From Oscillospiraceae bacterium (GTDB taxonomy: Bacteria; Bacillota; Clostridia; Oscillospirales; Oscillospiraceae), in NCBI GenBank assembly GCA_016292255.1, contig JAEEZZ010000147.1:1-47074 (forward strand): a stretch of 47,074 bases of DNA, read 5' to 3'. The notes beneath the pieces are model-generated. The model was given only the letters and a program-made list of their open reading frames with translations, did no database searches and had not been told where the DNA came from. This document shows positions 15,728 to 23,982 of the stretch, one piece after another. Each line of letters starts with the position of its first letter. Positions within the stretch are counted from its first letter, which is position 1. The translations under genes and the position numbers were made by a program.

Positions 15728-16663
15728 ATGGATACCGGCTTGTTTGTTTCATTTCGGGAACGTCTTTTGGAGAGCTGCGGAAAGGTGATCCTGGGCAAGG
15801 ATGACGTCATTCGGCGGGTCGGCGTCTGCCTGCTGGCGCCCGGCCACGTGCTTTTGGAGGATCTGCCCGGTACCGGCAAGACCATGCTTCTCCGCGCCTT
15901 TGCCAAGTGCATCGGCGGCGAGTTCCGGCGGATCCAGTTCACGCCGGACATTTTGCCGTCCGATCTGACAGGCATCCATTTTTACAACCAGAAGCGGGGA
16001 GAGTTCGAATTCCGCAAGGGCCCGCTGTTTGCCAACGTAGTCCTGGCGGACGAGATCAACCGCGCCGTGCCCCGCAGCCAGTCGGCGCTGCTGGAGGTCA
16101 TGGAGGAGCGGCAGATCTCCATAGACGGTCAGACCTACCGGCTGGAGGAGCCCTACATCGTCATGGCGACCCAGAACCCCATCGAGTCCTACGGCACCTT
16201 CCCGCTGCCGGAGGCGCAGCTCGACCGCTTCTTCATGAAGCTCTCCCTGGGCTATATGGAGCCGGAGCAGGAAAAAGAGATCCTCCGCCGGCCCGATACC
16301 AAGGACATCATCGAGACCCTTTCTCCCATTGTCACGGCGGAGGAGCTGGCCGACCTTCGCAGGCAGAGCCGCGCCGTCACAGTGCGCGACGATGTGACGG
16401 ATTATATCATGTCCATCATCACCGCCACCCGGCAGGAGGAGCGCCTGGCCTGCGGCGTCAGTGCCCGCGGCTCCATCGCCCTCTACCGGGCCGCCCAGAT
16501 CACCGCTGCGATGGAGGGCCGGGATTACGTGCTGCCCGAGGACGTGAAGGACAATGTGATCCCGGTTCTGGCACACCGTATTACCGTTGTTTCCGGCAGC
16601 CATCTGGACGCAGCCGGCCTGCTCAAGGGCCTGCTGGAAGAGCTGCCCGTACCGGTGGAATAA
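15728..16663 (+). CDS. MoxR-family AAA+ ATPase
   Basis: A 311-residue ATPase with Walker A LEDLPGTGKT, Walker B VVLADEIN, sensor 1 VMATQNPIE, the MoxR segment FPLPEAQLDRFFMK and a C-terminal lid (SARGSIALYRAAQ). ATG 15728 is chosen because GGGAGGA is 7 bases upstream; a TTG six bases earlier would be too close. MoxR ATPases act as chaperones for DUF58 or von Willebrand type A domain proteins. The next gene is a DUF58 protein 3 bases away, so this is the standard MoxR-DUF58-membrane protein cluster. Confidence 0.95.
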   Translation: MDTGLFVSFRERLLESCGKVILGKDDVIRRVGVCLLAPGHVLLEDLPGTGKTMLLRAFAKCIGGEFRRIQFTPDILPSDLTGIHFYNQKRGEFEFRKGPLFANVVLADEINRAVPRSQSALLEVMEERQISIDGQTYRLEEPYIVMATQNPIESYGTFPLPEAQLDRFFMKLSLGYMEPEQEKEILRRPDTKDIIETLSPIVTAEELADLRRQSRAVTVRDDVTDYIMSIITATRQEERLACGVSARGSIALYRAAQITAAMEGRDYVLPEDVKDNVIPVLAHRITVVSGSHLDAAGLLKGLLEELPVPVE

Positions 16664-16666
16664 GCT

Positions 16667-17734
16667 ATGCCGGTTGAGCAGTTTGTTCTGATCGTTTTCG
16701 GAATGCTGGTCGCCCTCTTCGCGGCGCAGATCCTGAGCCTGTGTCTGAATCACAAGCACGTGGAGCTTCAATGCGAGGTGGATACCGATCTGACAGAGCC
16801 GGACGAGCTGTTTACTCTGAGCTTCCGGGCCCGGAATACGGGCCTCTGGCCGCTGTTTTATGTCAGCGTTTCCTTTGCGCTGGAGGAGGGCCTGGAGGTT
16901 CGGGAAAGCGAAGCCTGGAAGCAGGCCAACTGCACCAAAAACGCCTCTCTGACCATGGTCAGATTCAAACTGAGCCTGCTGCCGCGGCACACTGCCCGGG
17001 GCAGAGTCCATCTCTCTGCCAGCCGGCGGGGTCAGTACGTTCTGGGAAAGGGCTATATTGAGACGGGGGATTTTTGCGGCTTCAGCAGCAAAGTCTATTC
17101 CTATGACATGCCCCGGAAGCTTGTCTGCACCGCACGGCGTCTGCCGGAGGAGCCTGCGATCAAGCCGGCCGGCGGCTTCTTGGGAGAAATGGCGGCCCGA
17201 CGCTTCATCCTGGAGGATCCGAGTCTGATCCTCGGCTACCGGAGCTATACAGGCGCGGAGCCCATGAAACGGATCTCCTGGACCCAGACGGCCCGCACCG
17301 GGCAGCTGATGGTCAGAAATCCCGATTTCACCGTGGACGCCGATGTGGTGGTTCTGATGGACGAGGAGGACTGCGGCAAGGAGCTGACCGAACGCTGCCT
17401 GTCCATGCTCCGGACGGCCTGTGATATGCTGGAGGCGGCCCGGATCCCGTACGCCGTGATCTCCAACGGAGATTTGTCCGAACTGCCCAAGGGCGTGGGC
17501 CGCAGACACAACTTTGAGATCCAGCGCCGCATCGGACTGTCTCACTTTACCCGTTATCGCCGCTTTGAAGACCTGGCGGCGCAGTGCGCCGCGGGAGAGC
17601 TGATCCCCCGGGGCTGGATCGTGATCGTCCCGCAGGCGGATGCGTCGGTGCGGGCCTCTGTCGCCCGATTGGGGGCGGCAGCCAACGGGCAGGTCTGCCT
17701 GCTGACCGGGGAGGAGGCGACGAACCATGCGTAG
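16667..17734 (+). CDS. DUF58 domain protein
   Basis: A 355-residue protein. It has an N-terminal membrane helix (about 5-27), a beta-rich region (30-150), then the DUF58 signature YRSYTGAEPMKRISWTQTAR and TGQLMVR (about 195-220), leading into a von Willebrand-like segment (DADVVVLMDEEDCGKEL). DUF58 proteins are encoded beside MoxR ATPases and are thought to be assembled or activated by them at the membrane. The end overlaps the next start codon by 8 bases. Confidence 0.9.
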   Translation: MPVEQFVLIVFGMLVALFAAQILSLCLNHKHVELQCEVDTDLTEPDELFTLSFRARNTGLWPLFYVSVSFALEEGLEVRESEAWKQANCTKNASLTMVRFKLSLLPRHTARGRVHLSASRRGQYVLGKGYIETGDFCGFSSKVYSYDMPRKLVCTARRLPEEPAIKPAGGFLGEMAARRFILEDPSLILGYRSYTGAEPMKRISWTQTARTGQLMVRNPDFTVDADVVVLMDEEDCGKELTERCLSMLRTACDMLEAARIPYAVISNGDLSELPKGVGRRHNFEIQRRIGLSHFTRYRRFEDLAAQCAAGELIPRGWIVIVPQADASVRASVARLGAAANGQVCLLTGEEATNHA

Positions 17735-18962
17735 CTTTACGCCCCTTCGCCTTTCCGCCCAGGTCTGCTTTGCATCCGGCCTGCTCTGTGCGATCCCTGT
17801 GTTCCAGGGAAATTGGGGAATGTTTGCGCTGCTGGCAGCGCTGACGCTTCTCTCATGTTTTGCCGCTGTTCGTGTTTCCCAGGCGGGAGTCCGTCTGCTG
17901 CTGGGCCTGCTCCCTCTGGCGGCGCTTTCCCTGGCCTCCGGGACCGCCGGCCTTGCGGCCTGCGCGGTGCTTACGGGCTACGTGGCGGCGAACCTTGCCT
18001 CCGGCCGCTTTTGGCAGGAGGTCTGGCGCTATCGCAAGGAAGCCGGTCTCACGCTCATTCTCTGCGCCGTTGCCGCGCTGCTTGTGCTGGTATATCCTGC
18101 GCTCTACAATATGCCCAGCTGTATCTTCATCTGCGTTTGCGCCATGGAAACCGTGGCGGCGCTTCGCTCACTGCGGATCGGCTCCGGTCACCACAGCAGC
18201 TGGGAGTTGAGAAACCACGCTGCTTTTCTGGCGACATTGACGCTTGGAGCGGGGTTCGGCTTGCTTGGCACGCCGCTGCTGAAAAAACTTTTTATACTGG
18301 TGGGCACGATCCTGGAGGGCATACTGATGCTGATGTCCCTCGTGCTGACGGGTGTGACCTCCCTGTTCATCGAAGAAACAGAGGCGACGGAAACCACGGC
18401 AGAGACCGTCACGACCACCGTGGAAACCACCTGGGTGCCCGATCCGGCCCATACCGACCTTCCCACGGGAGACGGCTGGAACTTCTCCATTCATGTGGAT
18501 CTGCCCTGGAAATGGATCGCCTTCGGGCTTGCCGTGGTGGCCCTGCTGCTTCTGGTGGTATGGCTGTACCGCCGCAGCGCGAAGCTGGAGAAATCGAAGC
18601 CCCCCGAGGAGCTCTTCCATACGGAGAAGACCGTCTCCGGCGCGGCCGCGTCCCGGCGTCAGCGCAGGGCGCGCAGCGCGAACGAGACCCGGAACCGTCG
18701 GCGGATCCGTGCTGCCTATCGGGATTACCTTGCCTATCTGCGCCGGAATAAGGTCGTTATTCGAAAGAGCGATACAACGGCGGAGATCACCACGCTGTCC
18801 AAAGCGGAGCTGCAGAAATCAGACGAGATCCTTCGCGGGATCTATCGCACGGCCCGCTATTCCGACGAGGAGCCGGACGACGCGGCCGTTGCCGCCGCTG
18901 AGGCCGCTCTGGCCGTGCTGACCGCGAAGCCGAAGGAACGTCCGGGGCAGAAAACAGAATAA
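17727..18962 (+). CDS. Multi-pass membrane protein of the MoxR cluster (DUF4129-like C terminus)
   Basis: A 411-residue protein with six or more N-terminal membrane helices (1-210), an exported Thr/Glu-rich stretch (about 215-245), a further helix (about 262-283) and a cytoplasmic basic tail. The tail ends in a segment like DUF4129 (RRRIRAAYRDYLAYLRRNK, then EILRGIYRTARYSDEEP). This is the usual third member of MoxR-DUF58 loci, often fused to a transglutaminase-like domain; no such Cys-His-Asp domain is visible here. GGGAGGAGG precedes ATG 17727 inside the DUF58 gene. Confidence 0.75.
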   Translation: MRSFTPLRLSAQVCFASGLLCAIPVFQGNWGMFALLAALTLLSCFAAVRVSQAGVRLLLGLLPLAALSLASGTAGLAACAVLTGYVAANLASGRFWQEVWRYRKEAGLTLILCAVAALLVLVYPALYNMPSCIFICVCAMETVAALRSLRIGSGHHSSWELRNHAAFLATLTLGAGFGLLGTPLLKKLFILVGTILEGILMLMSLVLTGVTSLFIEETEATETTAETVTTTVETTWVPDPAHTDLPTGDGWNFSIHVDLPWKWIAFGLAVVALLLLVVWLYRRSAKLEKSKPPEELFHTEKTVSGAAASRRQRRARSANETRNRRRIRAAYRDYLAYLRRNKVVIRKSDTTAEITTLSKAELQKSDEILRGIYRTARYSDEEPDDAAVAAAEAALAVLTAKPKERPGQKTE

Positions 18963-18984
18963 AGCAAAATAAAGCAAAATAAAG

Positions 18985-19021
18985 GAAAAGACGCGGGAGC
19001 CAAGCTCTCGCGTCTTTTCCC
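18985..19021. terminator. Bidirectional terminator between the MoxR cluster and glnS
   Basis: GGAAAAGACGCG (18985-18996) pairs with CGCGTCTTTTCC (19010-19021), and the inner GAG / CTC extends the stem. The A-rich left and T-rich right arm edges allow termination from both convergent genes. Confidence 0.8.
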
Positions 19022-19041
19022 ATTCAAAATTCTGTATGCGT

Positions 19042-20733
19042 TCAGGTCCCGGCGGGCTTGAAGCTGTCCTTCAGGCTGACGCTGCGGTTGAAGACCAGGT
19101 GGCCCTCATGGCTGTCCTTGCTGTCCAGGCAGAAGTAGCCCAGACGCATGAACTGGAAGTGGCCCGGAGGGGTCACGTCGGCCAGGGAGGCCTCCACCTT
19201 GCAGCCCGTCAGGATCTCCAGAGAGTCGGGGTTCAGGCACTCCAGGAAGTCCTTGTCCGCGCCGTCGGGGTCGGGGTCGGAGAAGAGGTTGTCGTAGAGC
19301 CGGACCTCCGCGTCCTTGGCGGTCTTAGCGTCCACCCAGTGGATGGTCGCGCCCTTGACCTTCCGGCCGTCGGCGGGGTTGCCGCCCCGGGATTCGGGAT
19401 CGTACTCGGCGTAGATCTCCGCGATGGAGCCGTCGGGGTTCTTCTTGCAGCCGGTGCAGGTGACCAGATAGGCGCCCTTGAGCCGGACCTCGTTGCCGGG
19501 GTAGAGCCGCTTGTACTTGGGGATGGGGGTCTCCATAAAGTCCTCGTCCTCGATCCACAGCTCCCGGGAGAAGCACACCATCCGGGTCCCGTCCTCGGGC
19601 CGGTTGGGGTTGTTCTCCACCTCAAATTCCTCGCTCTGTCCCTCGGGGTAGTTGGTGATGACCAGCTTCACCGGGTGCAGCACGGCCATGACCCGCTGGG
19701 CGGTCTCGTTCAGATCCTCCCGCAGGCAGTGCTCCAGGAAGGCGTACTCCACCGTGGAGGGGTTCTTGGCCACACCGATGCGCTCGCAGAAGTTCCGGAT
19801 GGACTGGGGGGTGTAGCCCCGGCGGCGCAGGCCGCAGAGGGTGGGCATCCGGGGATCGTCCCAGCCGGAGACCCGGCCGTCCTCCACTAACTTGCGCAGC
19901 TTGCGCTTGGACATGACGGTGTGGTCGATGCCCAGGCGGGCAAATTCGATCTGCCGGGGCTTGTGGTAGGGGATGGAGACGTTGCTCACCACCCAGTCGT
20001 AGAGCGGGCGGTGCTCCTCGTATTCAAGCGAGCAGAGCGAGTGCGTGATGCCCTCCAGGGCGTCCTGGATGGGGTGGGCAAAGTCGTACATGGGGAAGAT
20101 GCACCACTTGGTGCCCTGGCGGTGGTGGTCAATGTAGCGGATCCGGTACATGACCGGGTCGCGCATATTGAAGTTGCCGCTCTCCAGGTCGATCTTGGCC
20201 CGCAGGGTGCGGCTGCCCTCGGGGAATTCTCCGGCCCGCATCCGCTGGAACAGATCCAGGTTTTCCTCCACGGAGCGGTTCCGGTAGGGGGACACGGCGG
20301 GGACGCCGATGCTGCCCCGGTTGGCCTTGAACTCCTCGGGGGAGAGGTCGCAGACGTAGGCCAGGCCCTTCTTGATCAGTTCGATGGCGAACTGATAGGT
20401 CTGCTCAAAGTAATCGCTGCCGTAGAAGAAGCGGTCGCCCCAGTCGAAGCCCAGCCAATGGATGTCCTCCTGGATAGCCTCCACGAATTCGGTGTCCTCC
20501 TTGGCGGGGTTGGTGTCGTCCATGCGCAGATTGCACAGGCCGCCGAACTTCTCCGCCGTGCCGAAGTCAATGATCAGCGCCTTGCAGTGGCCGATGTGCA
20601 GATAGCCGTTCGGCTCCGGCGGGAAGCGGGTGTGCACCTGCATTCCGGCGAACTGTCCGCCCTCGGCGATGTCCTCTTCTACAAAGGCATGGATAAAGTT
20701 TTTGGATTCATTGGACTTGACTTCTTCGTCCAT
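19042..20733 (-). CDS. glnS: Glutamine-tRNA ligase
   Basis: A 563-residue class I synthetase. It has the HIGH motif in PPEPNGYLHIGHCKALIIDF (about residues 38-57), the GlnRS-type segment LRMDDTNPAKEDTEFV, KMSKS equivalent VMSKRKL (about 275) and a C-terminal anticodon-binding double beta-barrel (350-550). The direct enzyme is not universal in Firmicutes, many of which use GluRS plus GatCAB. ATG 20733 has GAGGTGA upstream. Confidence 0.97.
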   Translation of the reverse strand: MDEEVKSNESKNFIHAFVEEDIAEGGQFAGMQVHTRFPPEPNGYLHIGHCKALIIDFGTAEKFGGLCNLRMDDTNPAKEDTEFVEAIQEDIHWLGFDWGDRFFYGSDYFEQTYQFAIELIKKGLAYVCDLSPEEFKANRGSIGVPAVSPYRNRSVEENLDLFQRMRAGEFPEGSRTLRAKIDLESGNFNMRDPVMYRIRYIDHHRQGTKWCIFPMYDFAHPIQDALEGITHSLCSLEYEEHRPLYDWVVSNVSIPYHKPRQIEFARLGIDHTVMSKRKLRKLVEDGRVSGWDDPRMPTLCGLRRRGYTPQSIRNFCERIGVAKNPSTVEYAFLEHCLREDLNETAQRVMAVLHPVKLVITNYPEGQSEEFEVENNPNRPEDGTRMVCFSRELWIEDEDFMETPIPKYKRLYPGNEVRLKGAYLVTCTGCKKNPDGSIAEIYAEYDPESRGGNPADGRKVKGATIHWVDAKTAKDAEVRLYDNLFSDPDPDGADKDFLECLNPDSLEILTGCKVEASLADVTPPGHFQFMRLGYFCLDSKDSHEGHLVFNRSVSLKDSFKPAGT

Positions 20734-20763
20734 CGTATTTCACCTCGCAGAAAAATTTTCTCT

Positions 20764-20792
20764 ATTATACAACAACGGAAGCGCGATTGCAA
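20764..20792 (-). promoter_or_regulatory. Promoter of glnS
   Basis: Minus-strand -35 TTGCAA (20792-20787), 17-base spacer, -10 TATAAT (20769-20764), about 30 bases before the start codon. The 20734-21103 gap otherwise holds only the repeat element HR4. Confidence 0.75.
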
Positions 20793-20864
20793 GAAAGAAT
20801 ATACGATTTTCAGACTGTCAAAGAACGACGTTCCATTCAATTCAAATGACTACGGCGGATATCG

Positions 20865-21089
20865 AGTTGAAAATTGAGAGTTGAAAGTTGAAAATGGTGG
20901 AGTTTTTCAAATTGCTATTTGAAAAACAGAAATGAAATGACGGATGCGGAAGGAGTTCACATGATTAGGTAAGCATTTTCTCAAATCAACGAAAAAGAGT
21001 TCCCCCAAAGCTCCGTTTTTCCATTCATCGTTCAAATGGCAATTTGAACGATACCATAACTTTCAACTTTCCATTTTCAACTTTCAACT
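20865..21089. repeat. Heptad-arm hairpin element, long type (HR4)
   Basis: The left arm (20865-20897) and right arm (21054-21089) are heptads of the GTTGAAA / ATTGAGA type, as in HR3. The inner hairpins match HR3 in sequence and order: one with loop TGCT at 20902-20928 and one with loop GGCA at 21027-21052. The middle (20929-21026) is unrelated to HR3. The element fills the space after the sigma-sensor gene and before the glnS promoter. Confidence 0.8.
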
Positions 21090-21103
21090 GTTTTGCCATC
21101 GCC

Positions 21104-23644
21104 TTATCTTACGTCAACGTAGATGAAAACCTCTCCGTCCGTGTCGCGCTGGAAGCTGCAATGCGTGCCGGAGCTGATGCTGTGGTCCTGCAGGTAGGCC
21201 GAGAGCGTATAACGGTTCCCGGTGGAAGGCCCCTCTACGACGGGCATATCCCCATCCAGCCAGACCAGATCCTCGTTGGCGGTGTTCTCAATTCGCTGCC
21301 AGAAGCCGCCGGCGGCGGAGTAGGCGAAGACGTAAATGTCGCCCACTTTTCCGACCTCATAGAAGCCGCCCTTGCCGGTGAAAGCCTCAGCAGCGGAGCC
21401 CAGTCTTGCGTCCAGGATGACGCCGTCCTTCGGAACAGAGATGCTATATTGCATGATTGCGCCATCCAGCCACTCGTCGAGCTGCTCCTGGGAATCGGTG
21501 TAGCGGTACTCCTGTCCGTTCAGGGTGATCGTACCGGTCTGCTTTGCCTGGGTTAACTCCGCCTCGCTTGCGGTCACGGCAACTGTGCGGACGACCTTGG
21601 CCTGATAACGGTTGCCGACCTTGTTGATTTCCGTGATCCTCGTGTCACCGCCGTAAGCGACGCTCCAGGTTCCGCTCAGCGCGGAACGCTCCGCCTCGTC
21701 CTGCTCCTGCCGCGCGAGAATGACCTCAAGCTCGGTTGCGGCAGCGGTATTCACGTCAATAAAGGTAAAACCGTTTTCGTTGGCGTAGCGCTCCGCCTCG
21801 GAGCCGGGGACGCCGGTGATGGTAAAGCCCTCCACCTTTTCAGATCCGGAATATGGATCCAGGTAACCAAACGCATACTCGCCGATGCTCGTCACACTGT
21901 CCGGAATGATGACGCTCGTCATCATGTCACAGCAGGAGAACGCCTTTTCTCCGATACTCGTCACGCTGTTCGGAATCGTCACGCTCGTCAGGGCGCGGCA
22001 GCCGTAGAACGCATGAAAGCCAATGTTCGTCACGCTGTTCGGAATTGTCACGCTTGTTAAGGCGGTGCAGTACTGGAATGCTTGATCGCCGATGCTCGTC
22101 ACGCTGTTCGGAATGCTCACGTGCAACAATGCTTCACATTCAAAAAATGCGCCTTTGCCGATTTCCGTTATACCCTCCGGGATGCTCAGAGCGGTCAGGC
22201 CGGTACGACTGAACACACCGGTTTCAATGGAGCTTAGATGGGCGGGAAGGGAAAGCTCTTTCAGGGAATGGCATTCAGAAAACGCGGTGGCTCCGATGCC
22301 CGTCACGCTGTCCGGAATCGTGATGCTCGTCAGTTGGCCGCATAAGAAGAATGCGGTCGTACCGATCGACGTCAGACCCTCCGGCAGACGGACGGCGGTA
22401 ATTGCATCGTGATATTGAACCCAGGGAGTTTCATGTTCGTTTTCTTTTGCGTTGAGAGCGTTGTCATAATCGTCCATCGCGCCGCTGCCCTCGATGGTCA
22501 GCACGCCGGTGTCGGGGTTGAAATACCAGCTCAGATTCTCGCCGCAGCTTCCGGACGGCCAATCCGGGTTCACGGTCTCCTCGGTGGGCTCCGTGGCCTC
22601 GGTCGGCTTCGTGGGCTCGGTCGGCGCTGAGGGTTCCGTCGGCTCGGTGACCACGGGCTCGGTGACCACAGGCTCCGTGATCACCGGCAGGTCTTCGCCG
22701 GTGTCCGTCAGCTCCTCGGGGGTCTCTACCCCGGCCAGGCGCTCGTCCGTCACGGAGGTCGTGGGCTGGTAGGGCGCGTCCGTGTTGCTGGATTTCAGCA
22801 GCTTCGCGCCGCCCCAGATCCCGCCGCCGATCAGCGCCACGGCCAGCGCGCCCGCCAGCAGCCTGCCGGTCAGCACCTGGCCGAAGGTCTTGGCGGCAAC
22901 GGGCACCGCCGTGGCTGCCACGGCGTCGGCGGAGACCTTTGTCACGGCGGCCTTGACGGCGGCCTGCTTCGCGCCTGCGGCGGCAGGCTCCATGCGGCGC
23001 ATCAGCGCAACGAAGAAGGCGACGGGGGAGAGACCGTAGAGCTTGACGCCCTGCTTCTCGAGCGCGTGGACGGCGGTCTCGATCTTCTTCCGGCCGCGGA
23101 AGAGCTGCGTTTTGACCGTTCCGGCGGAGACCTTCAAGGTCTCGGAAATCTCCTTGATGCTGAGCTCGTCGTAGTAGTGCATACCGACGATCAGCTGCAT
23201 CTCCTCGGGCAACTGGGAGAGGATCTGCTGCACCAGCCGCGCGGTCTCCTTCCGGTCGAGCGAGAGCTCCGGCTGGTTCTCCACGTTGAGATCGGCCAGC
23301 TCGGGCGTCGCGTTCTCGTCCTCGTCGGAGGCGAGCTCGGTAAAGGTCAGGGCTTTGCGCTGCCCCATCTGCGTGGCCGTGACGTTCACGGCGATCCGCC
23401 GCAGCCAGGGGAAGAACGCGTCGTTGCTTTCCAGCGTGTCCAGGCTGCGGTAGGCGCGCAGATAGCTGTCCTGCTGAATATCCCAGGCCAGATCCTCGTC
23501 GCGGGTCATGGCGCGGATGCAGCGGTAGAGCTCGGGGGCGGTGCGGTCGTAGAGCTCGGTGAAGGCGGCCTGGTCGCCGGTCTTGGCCTTGGCAACCAGT
23601 GCGGAAAGATCTTCGTTCATGACGTTGTTGGTCTTGGTTTTCAT
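21104..23644 (-). CDS. ECF sigma factor fused to a membrane helix and LRR sensor (copy 1)
   Basis: One 846-residue polypeptide. Sigma region 2 is at about 15-95 (DIQQDSYLRAYRSL, FFPWLRRIAVNVTA), sigma region 4 at about 133-192 (LPEEMQLIVGMHYYDELSIK, then GTVKTQLFRGRKKIETAV). An Ala-rich stretch leads to one membrane helix (about 258-280, LLAGALAVALIGGGIWGGAK). A Thr/Glu/Pro linker (290-360) follows, then BspA-like leucine-rich repeats (about 365-640; repeated SVTIPNSVTSIGEKAF-type units) and a C-terminal domain (650-846) with GQEYRYTDSQEQ. The order places sigma inside and the repeats outside the cell. It overlaps the 70-residue gene upstream by ATGA. A second gene with the same plan lies directly upstream, so the fusion is not an artefact. 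Target promoters and ligand are unknown. Confidence 0.88.
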   Translation of the reverse strand: MKTKTNNVMNEDLSALVAKAKTGDQAAFTELYDRTAPELYRCIRAMTRDEDLAWDIQQDSYLRAYRSLDTLESNDAFFPWLRRIAVNVTATQMGQRKALTFTELASDEDENATPELADLNVENQPELSLDRKETARLVQQILSQLPEEMQLIVGMHYYDELSIKEISETLKVSAGTVKTQLFRGRKKIETAVHALEKQGVKLYGLSPVAFFVALMRRMEPAAAGAKQAAVKAAVTKVSADAVAATAVPVAAKTFGQVLTGRLLAGALAVALIGGGIWGGAKLLKSSNTDAPYQPTTSVTDERLAGVETPEELTDTGEDLPVITEPVVTEPVVTEPTEPSAPTEPTKPTEATEPTEETVNPDWPSGSCGENLSWYFNPDTGVLTIEGSGAMDDYDNALNAKENEHETPWVQYHDAITAVRLPEGLTSIGTTAFFLCGQLTSITIPDSVTGIGATAFSECHSLKELSLPAHLSSIETGVFSRTGLTALSIPEGITEIGKGAFFECEALLHVSIPNSVTSIGDQAFQYCTALTSVTIPNSVTNIGFHAFYGCRALTSVTIPNSVTSIGEKAFSCCDMMTSVIIPDSVTSIGEYAFGYLDPYSGSEKVEGFTITGVPGSEAERYANENGFTFIDVNTAAATELEVILARQEQDEAERSALSGTWSVAYGGDTRITEINKVGNRYQAKVVRTVAVTASEAELTQAKQTGTITLNGQEYRYTDSQEQLDEWLDGAIMQYSISVPKDGVILDARLGSAAEAFTGKGGFYEVGKVGDIYVFAYSAAGGFWQRIENTANEDLVWLDGDMPVVEGPSTGNRYTLSAYLQDHSISSGTHCSFQRDTDGEVFIYVDVR

Positions 23645-23853
23645 TTTGTTTCTTCTCCTTTTTCTGTCACGGGTTGGATTGTATCATATTTCCTCGTCTG
23701 TGTCCACAGTCTTTTGGGCTCGCTCGGCGGACTGTGGGCGGAGAGCTGCGCGGCCAGATTGCCGCGGGTGCGTGCGAGGGCTTCGGGGTCAGCTTCAAAG
23801 TTGCGTTCTATAAATTTTCGGTACAGCACCGCAAAGCTGGTGTCGTTCGGCAT
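23641..23853 (-). CDS. 70-residue protein coupled to sigma-sensor copy 1
   Basis: A small soluble, charged protein beginning MPNDTSFAVLYRKFIERNF. ATG 23853 has AAAGGAGG upstream; the longer frame lacks a site. Its stop overlaps the sigma gene start (ATGA), implying coupled translation in a near fixed ratio. The paralogue at 26136-26348 has the same length and about 60 percent identity by eye, with invariant MPNDTSFAV, QL.AHSPP and YDTI segments. No membrane segment or known domain. A partner or inhibitor of the sigma domain is a reasonable guess from position, but nothing in the sequence proves it. Confidence 0.8.
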   Translation of the reverse strand: MPNDTSFAVLYRKFIERNFEADPEALARTRGNLAAQLSAHSPPSEPKRLWTQTRKYDTIQPVTEKGEETK

Positions 23854-23882
23854 CTCTTCGCCTCCTTTCGCTGCGTTCTGCC

Positions 23883-23911
23883 TAATAGACCGGAAAACCC
23901 GGAAAAAGGTT
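23883..23911 (-). promoter_or_regulatory. ECF-type promoter of module 1
   Basis: Minus-strand AACCTTTTT (23911-23903) and GTCTATTA (23890-23883), close to the AAC...GTC form used by ECF sigma factors. The same pair, at identical spacing, precedes module 2, while the bases between differ. This suggests that the sigma factors control their own genes. Confidence 0.6.
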
Positions 23912-23924
23912 GACAAGATTTAAA

Positions 23925-23973
23925 AAAATAATTTCCTGCGAAAACGACCGCCGAAATTCGGCGGCCGTTTTCG
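23925..23973 (-). terminator. Terminator after sigma-sensor copy 2
   Basis: Arms 23939-23955 and 23957-23973 pair over nearly 17 bp (CGAAAACG.CCGCCGAA core), and a T-rich run (ATTATTTTTTT) follows on the minus strand. It separates module 2 from module 1, so each has its own promoter. Confidence 0.85.
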
Positions 23974-23982
23974 TATGAGCGC

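Noticed and set aside
15749..17728. 659-codon minus-strand frame opposite the MoxR and DUF58 genes
   Set aside because: The sense strand carries two unmistakable family proteins; the antisense translation has no motifs.
21104..23644. Sigma-LRR fusion as a sequencing or assembly error joining two genes
   Set aside because: The same join is found in the neighbouring paralogue, with an intact helix and linker and an uninterrupted frame in both.
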